A DNA stretch of 18,152 bases from Actinomycetota bacterium (lineage in GTDB: Bacteria; Actinomycetota; Humimicrobiia; Humimicrobiales; Humimicrobiaceae), in contig JAMCVO010000629.1 in NCBI GenBank assembly GCA_023475715.1, positions 1 to 18,152 of the forward strand, in the 5' to 3' direction. How positions within the stretch are numbered: position 1 is the stretch's first letter; every line of letters starts with the position of its first letter. Shown here in pieces: positions 1 through 7,211 of the stretch. Made by a program: the position numbers and the translations under genes. The notes beneath the pieces were generated by a model. It saw only the letters and a list, made by a program, of their open reading frames with translations, did no database searches and was not told the DNA's origin.

Positions 1-941
1 AAGCAAGGAAAAAAGGCATTTCAATTATTTACATTACCCACCATTTAAGAGAAATATTTGAAATTTGTGATAGAGTCACAGTACTTCGGGATGGCAAGAA
101 AATAATTACAGAGAAGATTAGCAGTACAGACATGTCTAAGATAATTGAGGCAATGTTAGGTAAGAAAATTAAGGAAATTATTAAGTTTCAGACTGAAAAT
201 CCTGTAAAAAGAGCAGGCGTACCTATGCTTGAAATTAAGGATATGGATCTGGGTGGAAAAGAAAAAGTATCATTCAAGCTATGGCCCGGAGAAGTTCTGG
301 GATTTGCAGGTCTTATGGGAGCTGGTCAGAACAAGCTTGTAAAAGCAATTTTTGGAATTCATCCTGAGCTGTCCAAAGAGATGCTTATAAAAGATAAGAA
401 AATAAACATAAAAAAACCTGAGGACGCCTTAAAATATAAAGTGACCATGGTTCCTGAAGAACGTCAGGCGCAAGGGCTGGTTGTTGATGCCACAATAAAA
501 GCAAACGTTATTATGTCTATTCTTGACAAAATAAAGGGTGCTCTCTTTTTAAATGAAAGAAAAGCAAATGACACAGCAAAGAAATATGTTGAGGATTTGA
601 ATATAGTAACAACCACTATCTTTAAAAAGGTTAAGTTTCTTTCAGGTGGTAATCAGCAAAAAGTGGTTATATCAAAGAATCTTGCTGCAGATCCTGATAT
701 TATGATACTGAATGACCCAAATTTCGGTGTTGATATTGGCTCAAAGCAGGAAATTATGCAGCTTATACGAAAATTCGGAGATAGCGGCAAAAGTGCAATA
801 TTTATTTCTTCAGAATTCGAAGAATTAGCAAGGGTATGCGATAGGGTGTTTGTTATGAAAGATGGCTACATAGTAAATGAATTTGTAAGAGATACAGGTC
901 CTGAACTTTCAGAAGAACTCCTGGTTCATGCAGTTCAGTAA
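1..941 (+). CDS. Sugar-type ABC transporter ATP-binding protein (RbsA/MglA-like), 3' part
   Basis: This is the energising subunit of a CUT2-type sugar importer, cut by the left edge; the reading frame is open from base 3. The first 130 bases encode the end of the first nucleotide-binding domain: a YITHH segment with the switch histidine, then CDRVTVLRDG. A second complete domain follows, which is the two-cassette layout of RbsA/MglA proteins (normally about 500 residues). In the second domain the Walker A equivalent is GAGQNK (about 318-335), the Q-loop region reads VPEERQAQGL, the signature is LSGGNQQ (639-659), and the Walker B/catalytic segment is MILNDPN (702-722) where LLLDEPT is usual. 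A weak second site is common in this family, but losing both acidic positions goes further. The permease follows 90 bp downstream. Family and role are secure; the substrate is unknown. Confidence 0.93.
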   Translation, partial: ARKKGISIIYITHHLREIFEICDRVTVLRDGKKIITEKISSTDMSKIIEAMLGKKIKEIIKFQTENPVKRAGVPMLEIKDMDLGGKEKVSFKLWPGEVLGFAGLMGAGQNKLVKAIFGIHPELSKEMLIKDKKINIKKPEDALKYKVTMVPEERQAQGLVVDATIKANVIMSILDKIKGALFLNERKANDTAKKYVEDLNIVTTTIFKKVKFLSGGNQQKVVISKNLAADPDIMILNDPNFGVDIGSKQEIMQLIRKFGDSGKSAIFISSEFEELARVCDRVFVMKDGYIVNEFVRDTGPELSEELLVHAVQ

Positions 942-1031
942 TTATTTTTTAAAGCAATAATAATTACCAAACTATTAATAAATTGACATTATCAATATTA
1001 AAGAAATTAGATTAAAAAGGAGAAAAGGGTA

Positions 1032-1994
1032 ATGGGTGATTCTAAACAGTTAGGAGCAGGGGGAAAAGGCATAGTCGGAACCAAGATAAGAGAAAATGCT
1101 ATTTATTTTATCATGGTGGGCATATTTATTATATTTGCTATATTCCTAAGAGATAAAGGGTTCTTGTCAGCTGTAAATCTAATGAATATATTCAGGCAAA
1201 CAGCCATGATATCAATAATGGCAGTTGGCTTTACATTTTTATTGGCAAGTGGTGAATTTGATCTTTCCGTGGGTTCAACTGTTGCCCTATGTGCACTTAT
1301 AGGAGCCTTAGCACTCCAGAGATACGGGATAGCTGCAGCAGTTGCCGCTGCTCTTGCTGCCGGAGCTTTCATAGGGGTTGTCAATGGCGCTTTGGTAGTT
1401 AAGGCAAAAATGCCTTCATTTCTTGCAACGATTGCAACCCAGGGAGTTATATTTGGATTTGCAAGATGGATTACACATCTTCAGGCAGTTCCGGTAACCA
1501 ACCCAAAATTTACTTACGTATTCGGTGCTGGAAATATTGGCCCGGTATCTACCTTGTTTATATGGACAATAATTGTAGTTGCAATCGGACATTTAATTAT
1601 AGCAAATACTTCTTTTGGCAGGAAAGTTCTTGCCGCAGGTGGTAATAAGATTGCTGCAACATTTTCGGGAATTAATGTTGACAATGTAAAATGGCTCCTG
1701 TTTATTGCCATGGGTATGATTGCAGCTCTGGCTGGACTTCTCTATACAGGAAGGTTGAATGCAGCCAGATATACATACGGTGAAGCAGACCTGTTTACGA
1801 TTGTTGCTGCTGTAGTCATTGGTGGAAACAGTATTTACGGTGGGAAGGGTACAGTAATCGGAGCTTTAATTGGTTCCATAATACTTGGAATGATAAACAA
1901 TGGTTTGATTCTTTTTGGGTTCAGTGTTGATCAGCAGATTATATTCAGGGGTGTTATTATTTTGATTGCTGTTGCATTAAGTCCAAAGGATTGA
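1032..1994 (+). CDS. Sugar-type ABC transporter permease (RbsC-like)
   Basis: A 320-residue inner-membrane permease of the BPD_transp_2/RbsC family that forms the channel of the importer with the upstream ATPase. The sequence is hydrophobic with roughly eight to ten membrane segments. It has the family segment GEFDLSVGS (residues 74-82; GIDLSVGS in typical members) and the C-terminal VVIGGNSIYGG block followed by INNGLILFGFSVDQQ. The start is supported by AAGGAG a few bases upstream. It ends abruptly at SPKD, about six residues shorter than the homologous permease at 16285-17271, which continues as SPKEAFGTLD. A TTGACA hexamer lies at 983-988 in the gap before it, but I see no good -10, so I do not call a promoter there. 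The two permeases are clearly paralogous. Confidence 0.93.
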   Translation: MGDSKQLGAGGKGIVGTKIRENAIYFIMVGIFIIFAIFLRDKGFLSAVNLMNIFRQTAMISIMAVGFTFLLASGEFDLSVGSTVALCALIGALALQRYGIAAAVAAALAAGAFIGVVNGALVVKAKMPSFLATIATQGVIFGFARWITHLQAVPVTNPKFTYVFGAGNIGPVSTLFIWTIIVVAIGHLIIANTSFGRKVLAAGGNKIAATFSGINVDNVKWLLFIAMGMIAALAGLLYTGRLNAARYTYGEADLFTIVAAVVIGGNSIYGGKGTVIGALIGSIILGMINNGLILFGFSVDQQIIFRGVIILIAVALSPKD

Positions 1995-2073
1995 CATTTA
2001 AATAAAATCACCGTAAATATTTTTAGTTTTGTGATACTAAATTATATTAAAATTAAAATAATAAGGTGGTGCT

Positions 2074-2751
2074 ATGAAAATAATTGACATAACCGGACCA
2101 ATCAAGGAAGGAATGTGGGATTTTGGATTTCCTGGTGGACAGTTCAAATTAAAACAACTTAATTATGACTTCATGGGCGAAGAATACAGGCATGAGGGTT
2201 TGGAAGGCATGGTTGGAAGTACAGGAACATTTATGGAGACAGGTGCAACAGCGCTGGGATATGACAAAGCAATTTCCACTGAAAAAATACCGCTTGAGAA
2301 GGTTGTTAATATTGATGCTTATATACTCCAGATACCTCTGAAGACCTTAAAAGAAAAGAATGACAGAAAATACGTATCTCTGGAAGATGTAAAAAAGGCT
2401 GAAAAAGGTAAAATTCCTGATAGATCAGGTATTTTAATAAGCACAGGATATGATAAATTCTGGTTTGACAAAGAAAACTACCTGGCTAAATCACCATTTT
2501 TTAAAAAAGATGCTTTTGATTATATGCTTGATAAAAATCCCCTGCTGGTTAGCAGTGATTTTGCAAACTGGGAAAATATACTAGATCTTGAAGGTTTTTT
2601 ACCCAGGCTTTACAGATCGGGTGTAGTCGTTCTTGTCGGAACTGTTAACCTTACAAAAATAAAAAGCTACAAGGTTAAATTAATTGCCTTACCAATTAAT
2701 GTTGCAGGCGTTTGCATGTGTCCAGCCAGAGCAGTTGCAATAGAAGAATAA
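2074..2751 (+). CDS. Cyclase-family protein (kynurenine-formamidase-like fold), altered metal site
   Basis: A 225-residue protein resembling the putative-cyclase family (PF04199), whose best-known members are metal-dependent kynurenine formamidases acting on amide or lactone-type bonds. The support is the N-terminal IDITGPI strand, a GTFMET segment at the place of the signature loop, a DAFDYMLDKNPLLVSSD region, and the C-terminal NL...LPINVAG...CPARAVAI block. The family signature HxGTHxDxP is replaced here by S49-T-G-T-F53-M-E55-T-G57, so both signature histidines are missing and Asp is Glu. It may bind metal differently, be structural, or act on another substrate. The start has GGTGGT upstream. 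A paralog with the same layout is at 5055-5729; the two flank the two oxidoreductase genes. The fold is fairly secure, the reaction is not. Confidence 0.78.
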   Translation: MKIIDITGPIKEGMWDFGFPGGQFKLKQLNYDFMGEEYRHEGLEGMVGSTGTFMETGATALGYDKAISTEKIPLEKVVNIDAYILQIPLKTLKEKNDRKYVSLEDVKKAEKGKIPDRSGILISTGYDKFWFDKENYLAKSPFFKKDAFDYMLDKNPLLVSSDFANWENILDLEGFLPRLYRSGVVVLVGTVNLTKIKSYKVKLIALPINVAGVCMCPARAVAIEE

Positions 2752-2827
2752 AAATCTATGCTTGAAAAACGAAAAAATAAGCATCTTATATTATAAAAAA
2801 ACAGGTTTAGTATTAGGGGAGGGTTAA

Positions 2828-3874
2828 ATGGTAAGAAAAGCAGGAGCGAAGCTTACAAGTGAAGGTGCAGTAAAATGGGGTCTTGTTGGTTCGGGCGATT
2901 TTGCACAGCTTTATGCTAAAATATTTAACGGTCTTCCAAATGTGGACCTTGTTTCTATTTCTTCAAGAACTGAAGAAAATGCAAAAAAAGCTGCTGATGA
3001 ATATGGAATTCCTAAATGGTATACAAGTTATGAAGAGCAGATAAACAGTGACGGATTAGAGGCGGTAGCAGTTGTCAACAATGAGCTTTATCACCGTGAT
3101 CCTGTAATTTCAGCCTTAAATGCGGGTAAACATGTAGTAGTTGAAAAACCTATCGCACCTTCATTAAAGGAAGCTGATGAAATGATCGAAGCTTCAAAGA
3201 AAACAGATAAGCTTTTTTTAGTTGCACATATTCTTCCATTCCATACTAATTATGCCATGGCCAAAGCCGAAATAGATAACGGTGCTGTTGGCGAGATATG
3301 CTCCATATATGCAAGAAGAAGTGCTCCGAGCATATGGGGAGCTGAGATTCAAAAGCGTTCTTCAGCGATTTATGACGAGATGATACACGATATGGAATGT
3401 ATTTTATGGTTTACAGGAAATAAATATCGTGTAAAAAAAGTCTACACGCAGACAAAAAATGTCAGAGGTTTGCTCAAGCCAGATATATGCTGGTCCATGT
3501 TTACTTTTGAAAATGGAATGATCGCTGTTCTGGAGGCAAACTGGTTTCTGCCTGACAACACGCCTTACAGGTCTGCAATGGACTCAAGAATGGAAATACA
3601 TGGCTCAAAGGGTATGATTTATATTGATCTGGGCTCTCAGGGACTTGCTGTTAATGATACGGAAGGCTGGCGTACGCCTGACACTACCTGGTGGCCTGAT
3701 AAGCTCGGAAGGACAGAAGGTGCTCTTGGTGATGAAATAAGATATTTTGCGGATTGGATAATGATGGGCGAAGCTCCTCAGGAGGTTGGTGATCCCAGGA
3801 GAGCAAGAGATGCTCTTGAAATCGTTCTGGCTGCTGAAAAATCTGCAGAAACTGGCAAGATAATAGAATTATAA
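2828..3874 (+). CDS. Gfo/Idh/MocA-family oxidoreductase, copy 1
   Basis: A 348-residue NAD(P)-dependent dehydrogenase of the Gfo/Idh/MocA family, which usually oxidises or reduces a hydroxyl/keto group on sugars or cyclitols in the cytoplasm. It has an N-terminal Rossmann fold with GLVGSGDFA (residues 18-26), the EKP motif at 106-108 (catalytic Lys107 in the family) and the catalytic Asp/His pair in YDEMIHDME (D183, H187). The C-terminal half has the family's beta-sheet domain (FTFENGMIAVLEANW). About 16 residues precede the first beta strand. A GGGGAGGG stretch lies before the ATG. It is followed after 18 bp by a close homolog, so tandem duplication is likely. Catalytic residues look intact. 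The exact substrate cannot be read from sequence; inositol-like or sugar substrates are typical. Confidence 0.92.
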   Translation: MVRKAGAKLTSEGAVKWGLVGSGDFAQLYAKIFNGLPNVDLVSISSRTEENAKKAADEYGIPKWYTSYEEQINSDGLEAVAVVNNELYHRDPVISALNAGKHVVVEKPIAPSLKEADEMIEASKKTDKLFLVAHILPFHTNYAMAKAEIDNGAVGEICSIYARRSAPSIWGAEIQKRSSAIYDEMIHDMECILWFTGNKYRVKKVYTQTKNVRGLLKPDICWSMFTFENGMIAVLEANWFLPDNTPYRSAMDSRMEIHGSKGMIYIDLGSQGLAVNDTEGWRTPDTTWWPDKLGRTEGALGDEIRYFADWIMMGEAPQEVGDPRRARDALEIVLAAEKSAETGKIIEL

Positions 3875-3892
3875 ATTTAAAGAGGAGTGTTA

Positions 3893-4912
3893 ATGGGAGA
3901 CAATACTTACAGAAGGGTTAAATTTGGACTGATTGGTGCAGGGGATTTTGGGCTTATTTATGCTCATATATTAAAACAGCTTCCTAATGTGGAACTTGTT
4001 TCAGTTTTTTCAGCAGATGAAAAAAGCGCTAAAAAGGCAGCAGACTTATATGGTATTCCTAAATGGTACACTGATTATAATGAACAAATTAATAATGACG
4101 ATATTGAAGCTGTTGCAATTGTAACAGCTGAACATTTCCATTATGAACCAATGGTTGCAGCTGCAAAAGCAAAGAAACATGTTATTATTGAAAAGCCTAT
4201 TGCACCAAAGCTTGAAGAAGCAGAAGGAATGATAAAAGCTGCTAAAGATAACGGAATCATATTTGCAATTGCGCATATCCTTCCTTTCCATACGCATTAT
4301 GCCATGGCAAAGTCAGAAATTGACAGGGGCAACATCGGGCAGATCGTTTCAATGTATGCAAGACGAAATGCAGCTTCGTTCTGGGGTGTAAAGCTCCAGG
4401 ACCATTCCTCAGCTATTTATGACGAAATGATTCACGATATGGAGTGTATGCTATGGTATACAGGATGGAGAGTTAAAAAAGTCTATGCGCAAACCAAGAA
4501 TGTAAGAGGAATGAAAAAGCCTGATGTTTGCTGGGCAACATTCACTTTCGAAAATGGTTCGATTGCAGTACTTGAAGCCAACTGGTATCTGCCGGCAAAT
4601 ACCCCATATCTTATTGATGCTCAAATGGAAATACATGGAACTGAGGGAATGATATATATAGATTTATCCGATCAGGGGCTCAGGATCAATACAAAAAATG
4701 GATGGAAATTCCCGGATACCAGCTGGTGGCCCGAGAAACTTGGCAGAGTTGAAGGCGCTCTTGGTGATGAATTGAGATATCTTGTTGATGGCATAATGCT
4801 TGGAAAACTTCCGGAAGGTGTCGCAGATCCTGTAAGAGCAAAATATGCTCTTGAAATTGTACTTGCTGCTGAAAAATCCGCAGAAACAGGTAAAATTGTT
4901 GAGTTATTCTAA
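3893..4912 (+). CDS. Gfo/Idh/MocA-family oxidoreductase, copy 2
   Basis: A 339-residue paralog of the preceding gene with the same domain order: Rossmann motif GLIGAGDFG near residues 12-20, an EKP motif, and the YDEMIHDME catalytic segment. Long blocks match copy 1 almost residue for residue (KPDxCW, FTFENG, AVLEANW, TSWWPxKLGR, ALEIVLAAEKSAETGKI). I chose the ATG at 3893 because AGGAG at 3883-3887 sits five bases before it; a GTG at 3887 in frame would overlap that site. Two near-identical dehydrogenases side by side could oxidise two stereoisomers, act in sequence on two positions (oxidation then reduction), or form a mixed oligomer. Confidence in the family is high; division of labour is inference. 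Confidence 0.92.
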   Translation: MGDNTYRRVKFGLIGAGDFGLIYAHILKQLPNVELVSVFSADEKSAKKAADLYGIPKWYTDYNEQINNDDIEAVAIVTAEHFHYEPMVAAAKAKKHVIIEKPIAPKLEEAEGMIKAAKDNGIIFAIAHILPFHTHYAMAKSEIDRGNIGQIVSMYARRNAASFWGVKLQDHSSAIYDEMIHDMECMLWYTGWRVKKVYAQTKNVRGMKKPDVCWATFTFENGSIAVLEANWYLPANTPYLIDAQMEIHGTEGMIYIDLSDQGLRINTKNGWKFPDTSWWPEKLGRVEGALGDELRYLVDGIMLGKLPEGVADPVRAKYALEIVLAAEKSAETGKIVELF

Positions 4913-5021
4913 ATATAAAAATTATTTATGGCAGGAGAAAGTCTGAAAGAAAATCAAATTGGCAATATATATTTATAAAAGAAAATAGGCTTAAGGACAA
5001 TAGTTTTTCATCCCGTTTTGT

Positions 5022-5043
5022 GCCTTGAGCGAAGCGAAAGGAA
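5022..5043. repeat. Short dyad GCCTTGAGCGAAGCGAAAGG in front of cyclase gene 2
   Basis: A GC-richer patch in an AT-rich gap reads CCTTGAGC-GAAGC-GAAAGG. Its arms (CCTT.. and ..AAGG) can pair imperfectly, 6 of 8 positions. It resembles the small CCTGAGCGAAG...CGAAGG intergenic elements dispersed in many bacterial genomes. Its right arm supplies the only AAAGG ribosome binding site for the next gene. Whether it is repeated elsewhere in this genome cannot be seen here. Confidence 0.4.
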
Positions 5044-5054
5044 TGGTTATAAAA

Positions 5055-5729
5055 ATGAAAATAATAGATATTTCAGGTCCCATATATACAGGGATGTGGA
5101 GCTATGCCGATTATTATCCTAAGTTTGAACTATCTTCAGTGGAATTTGAATTTGGCGGTGAAAAATATTCTGTGGAAGTGTATAAGGGGATGCATTCCCA
5201 GTCAGGAACATATATGGAAACACCCGCAATAACTTCTGGATCAGGAGGACATACTGCGTTAAATGATATCCCAATAGAAAAATTCTTTATGATTGATACT
5301 TATGTGCTTCAGGTTACTCAAGAAAGCCTTCAAGTTAAGGATAATAATCGGCATAGCACAGTCGAGCAAATAAAAGCTGCTGAAAAGAGTCCTATTCCTC
5401 AAGGTGCTGCAATACTAGTAGGCTCAGGTTATGGAAAGAATTGGGATGCTAAAGACTATATAGAAAAAGCATGGTTCTTTAAAAAAGATGCTCTTGATTA
5501 TTTAACAGATAAAAAACCTTTTCTTCTCGGTGCCGATTCTCCATCATGGGAAAATGCAGTAAATCCTGAGGGTGCTTTCGAAAGATTCTATAAGTCGGGC
5601 AGCTTGTTGCTTGCCCCCTGTGTGAACCTTGAAAAAGTCAGCAAGTTCAATGTAAAAATGGTGACTTTGCCATTAAAAGTTATGAAATCTGCGGTTTGCC
5701 CGGTAAGGGCATTGATTGTAGAAGGATAG
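5055..5729 (+). CDS. Cyclase-family protein, copy 2
   Basis: A 224-residue homolog of the protein at 2074-2751, with the same opening (MKIIDISGPI, MKIIDITGP in copy 1), the same spacing to the signature loop and the same ending (VNL...LPLKV...CPVRALIV). The loop reads Q49-S-G-T-Y53-M-E55-T-P57 where active kynurenine formamidases have HxGTHxDxP. It keeps the proline and has a histidine at 47 and so is less changed than copy 1, but both canonical histidines are substituted. I chose ATG 5055 because it lines up exactly with the paralog and has AAAGGAA about 12 bases upstream; an in-frame TTG at 5025 would add residues encoded by a repeat-like patch. It closes the cyclase-oxidoreductase-oxidoreductase-cyclase quartet. 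The function is unknown; lactone or amide hydrolysis or ring opening is possible. Confidence 0.77.
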   Translation: MKIIDISGPIYTGMWSYADYYPKFELSSVEFEFGGEKYSVEVYKGMHSQSGTYMETPAITSGSGGHTALNDIPIEKFFMIDTYVLQVTQESLQVKDNNRHSTVEQIKAAEKSPIPQGAAILVGSGYGKNWDAKDYIEKAWFFKKDALDYLTDKKPFLLGADSPSWENAVNPEGAFERFYKSGSLLLAPCVNLEKVSKFNVKMVTLPLKVMKSAVCPVRALIVEG

Positions 5730-5786
5730 CTTAAAACTATTTTTAAAATTGTTAATTTTATAATTAAAACAAACTTTTTAAAAACT

Positions 5787-5798
5787 GAAAGGAGGTGA
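5787..5798 (+). promoter_or_regulatory. Perfect Shine-Dalgarno sequence without a gene (possible mRNA stabiliser)
   Basis: GAAAGGAGGTGA is a full complement to the 3' end of 16S rRNA, but no ORF of useful length starts behind it (GTG there meets TAG after four codons). The lipoprotein gene starts over 50 bases later with its own AAAGGAG. Ribosome-binding stabiliser sequences of the form GAAAGGAGG (STAB-SD) are known in Bacillus cry3A leader RNA. The same arrangement occurs before the second lipoprotein gene. Confidence 0.45.
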
Positions 5799-5851
5799 AA
5801 TATTTATAGTTTTTAAATAGTTGAAAAAAATTAATAATTAAAGGAGAAAAG

Positions 5852-7102
5852 ATGAAAAAATTATTACTATCATTAGTTATCTCAATTATGGTAATTACGA
5901 TGCTGCTAACTTTTTCAATTGTCGGCTGTAAAAAGGAAACAGCAGAAACTACAGCAGCTCCAGAAACCACAGCAGTTTCTGCAACAACTGCCGCAACAGA
6001 AACTACAGCAGTAGAAACTACAGCTGCATCTACAGAGCCAGATCCCTGGATATTGGAGATGAGAGCCGGTCTAGATCAGTTCAGGGGTGAAATTAATTAC
6101 AAAGGTGAATACGGTGCAACACCTACATGGGATACAGAGCTTTTTCTTACCCTTGCTGAGGTTGAACAGATCAAAAAAGGTAATGCAGAAGGCAAAAAAT
6201 GGAAAGTTGGTTATGTAATGGATGCTTCAGCAGGTGACCATACAAATTCACTTCTAAAGGGCATGAAAGACGTTCTTGATCATCTCGGAATGGAATTAAT
6301 TGGTACTGTAGACCCGCAGTTTGATCCTGCAAAAGAGCGTGCAGGCGTTGAAAACTTCCTTGTAGGAGGCGCTGATATAATCATTGGTGCTCCCATAGAT
6401 GCAACTGCTTCTGGAGAATCATTCAGGCCAGTAATTGATGCGGGTAAGAAATTAGTTATATGGTCAAATATTCCAAAAGGTTATGAATACGGAAAAGATT
6501 ATGTTGGAGTTTCAAGCGCAATGGCCCAGGATTTAGGTGTGTTTACGGTGGACATCATGAAAAAAGATGTTGCAGAGAAAACTGAGGTCGCTTACCTTTA
6601 TTTTGACCAATCATTCTGGGTAGTAAACCTGATTGATACTATGGTTAAAGAAGCACTTGCAGCCGAACCGAATTTTGATGTTGTGGAAGAACTTGGATAC
6701 GGTAAAGAAGCTGATGCAACTGATTTAATGACAGCAGCGCTTTCAAGACATCCAAATATTACCAGAGTTTATGGTGGATGGAATGTAGTTGCTCAATTTG
6801 CAGCTGATGGAGTAAAATCCCTGGGCAGAGATGATGTTAAAATTGCTACATTTGGTGTTGATGAACCAACCCTTATAAGCATTTTAACAGGCGGTAACAT
6901 TTTTGGTACGGTTTCTGATGACCCGTATCATCTTGGTGCAAACCTTGCACTGCTTGCAGGCTATGCAGCAATCGATAAGAAGGCTCCTGAGTTTACGATT
7001 ACTCCTGCTATTCCTGTAACCATTGATAATTTAGAGGAAGCATGGGACATTACGCAGAAAACACCTCTGCCTGAAAGTGTAAAAGAAGCTTTGGGTAAAT
7101 AG
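5852..7102 (+). CDS. Substrate-binding lipoprotein of a sugar-type ABC importer, copy 1
   Basis: A 416-residue extracytoplasmic binding protein. The N-terminus is a lipoprotein signal peptide with Lys2-Lys3, a long hydrophobic core, and lipobox SIVGC with acylated Cys26. A Thr/Ala/Glu-rich linker follows (about residues 30-62, many ETTA units), probably a flexible tether. The rest is a periplasmic-binding-protein fold of the type-1 sugar-binding family (Peripla_BP_4-like): KVGYVMDASAGDHTNSLLKGM at the first strand, a GADIIIGAP segment, and TFGVDEPTLISILTGGNIFGT near the C-terminal lobe. The start has AAAGGAG six bases upstream. It most likely serves the permease and ATPase at the left end of the window, although seven genes are arranged so that four enzymes lie between. 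A homolog is at 14131-15408. Ligand unknown. Confidence 0.93.
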   Translation: MKKLLLSLVISIMVITMLLTFSIVGCKKETAETTAAPETTAVSATTAATETTAVETTAASTEPDPWILEMRAGLDQFRGEINYKGEYGATPTWDTELFLTLAEVEQIKKGNAEGKKWKVGYVMDASAGDHTNSLLKGMKDVLDHLGMELIGTVDPQFDPAKERAGVENFLVGGADIIIGAPIDATASGESFRPVIDAGKKLVIWSNIPKGYEYGKDYVGVSSAMAQDLGVFTVDIMKKDVAEKTEVAYLYFDQSFWVVNLIDTMVKEALAAEPNFDVVEELGYGKEADATDLMTAALSRHPNITRVYGGWNVVAQFAADGVKSLGRDDVKIATFGVDEPTLISILTGGNIFGTVSDDPYHLGANLALLAGYAAIDKKAPEFTITPAIPVTIDNLEEAWDITQKTPLPESVKEALGK

Positions 7103-7123
7103 CCGAGGAGATATTAAAAGATA

Positions 7124-7177
7124 ATGGGGCAGGATAATTCATAGTGAGATATTATGGTTAAATTTATTCTGCCCTAT
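7124..7177 (+). other. Long stem-loop between the lipoprotein and the downstream gene
   Basis: Bases 7124-7137 (ATGGGGCAGGATAA) pair with 7164-7177 (TTATTCTGCCCTAT) to give 14 base pairs, two of them G-U, around a 26-base loop. No T-run follows directly, so this is more likely an RNA processing or 3'-protection structure than a strong terminator. Hairpins behind binding-protein genes commonly raise their expression above that of later genes. Confidence 0.55.
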
Positions 7178-7211
7178 ATCTTTGAGACGGAACTCTTAAG
7201 GAGAACTTTTA

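Noticed and set aside
983..1012. TTGACA ahead of the first permease gene
   Set aside because: No acceptable -10 at 16-18 bases; it is probably chance in AT-rich sequence.
1103..1384. Antisense open frame within the first permease gene, and a similar one at 16431-16838
   Set aside because: Both are on the opposite strand of clear permease genes, rich in residues expected from the reverse complement of hydrophobic codons, with no ribosome site of their own.
2758..2784. ATGCTT...AAGCAT inverted repeat after cyclase gene 1
   Set aside because: Only six base pairs with a 15-base loop and no T-run; too weak to call a terminator.
4928..4978. Sixteen-codon frame in the gap before cyclase gene 2
   Set aside because: No ribosome site, no similarity noticed, and its length is expected by chance.
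5936..6042. Short repeated DNA units that might suggest a repeat array
   Set aside because: The units are in-frame Thr/Ala codons of a lipoprotein linker, without spacers, so this is not CRISPR or a non-coding satellite.
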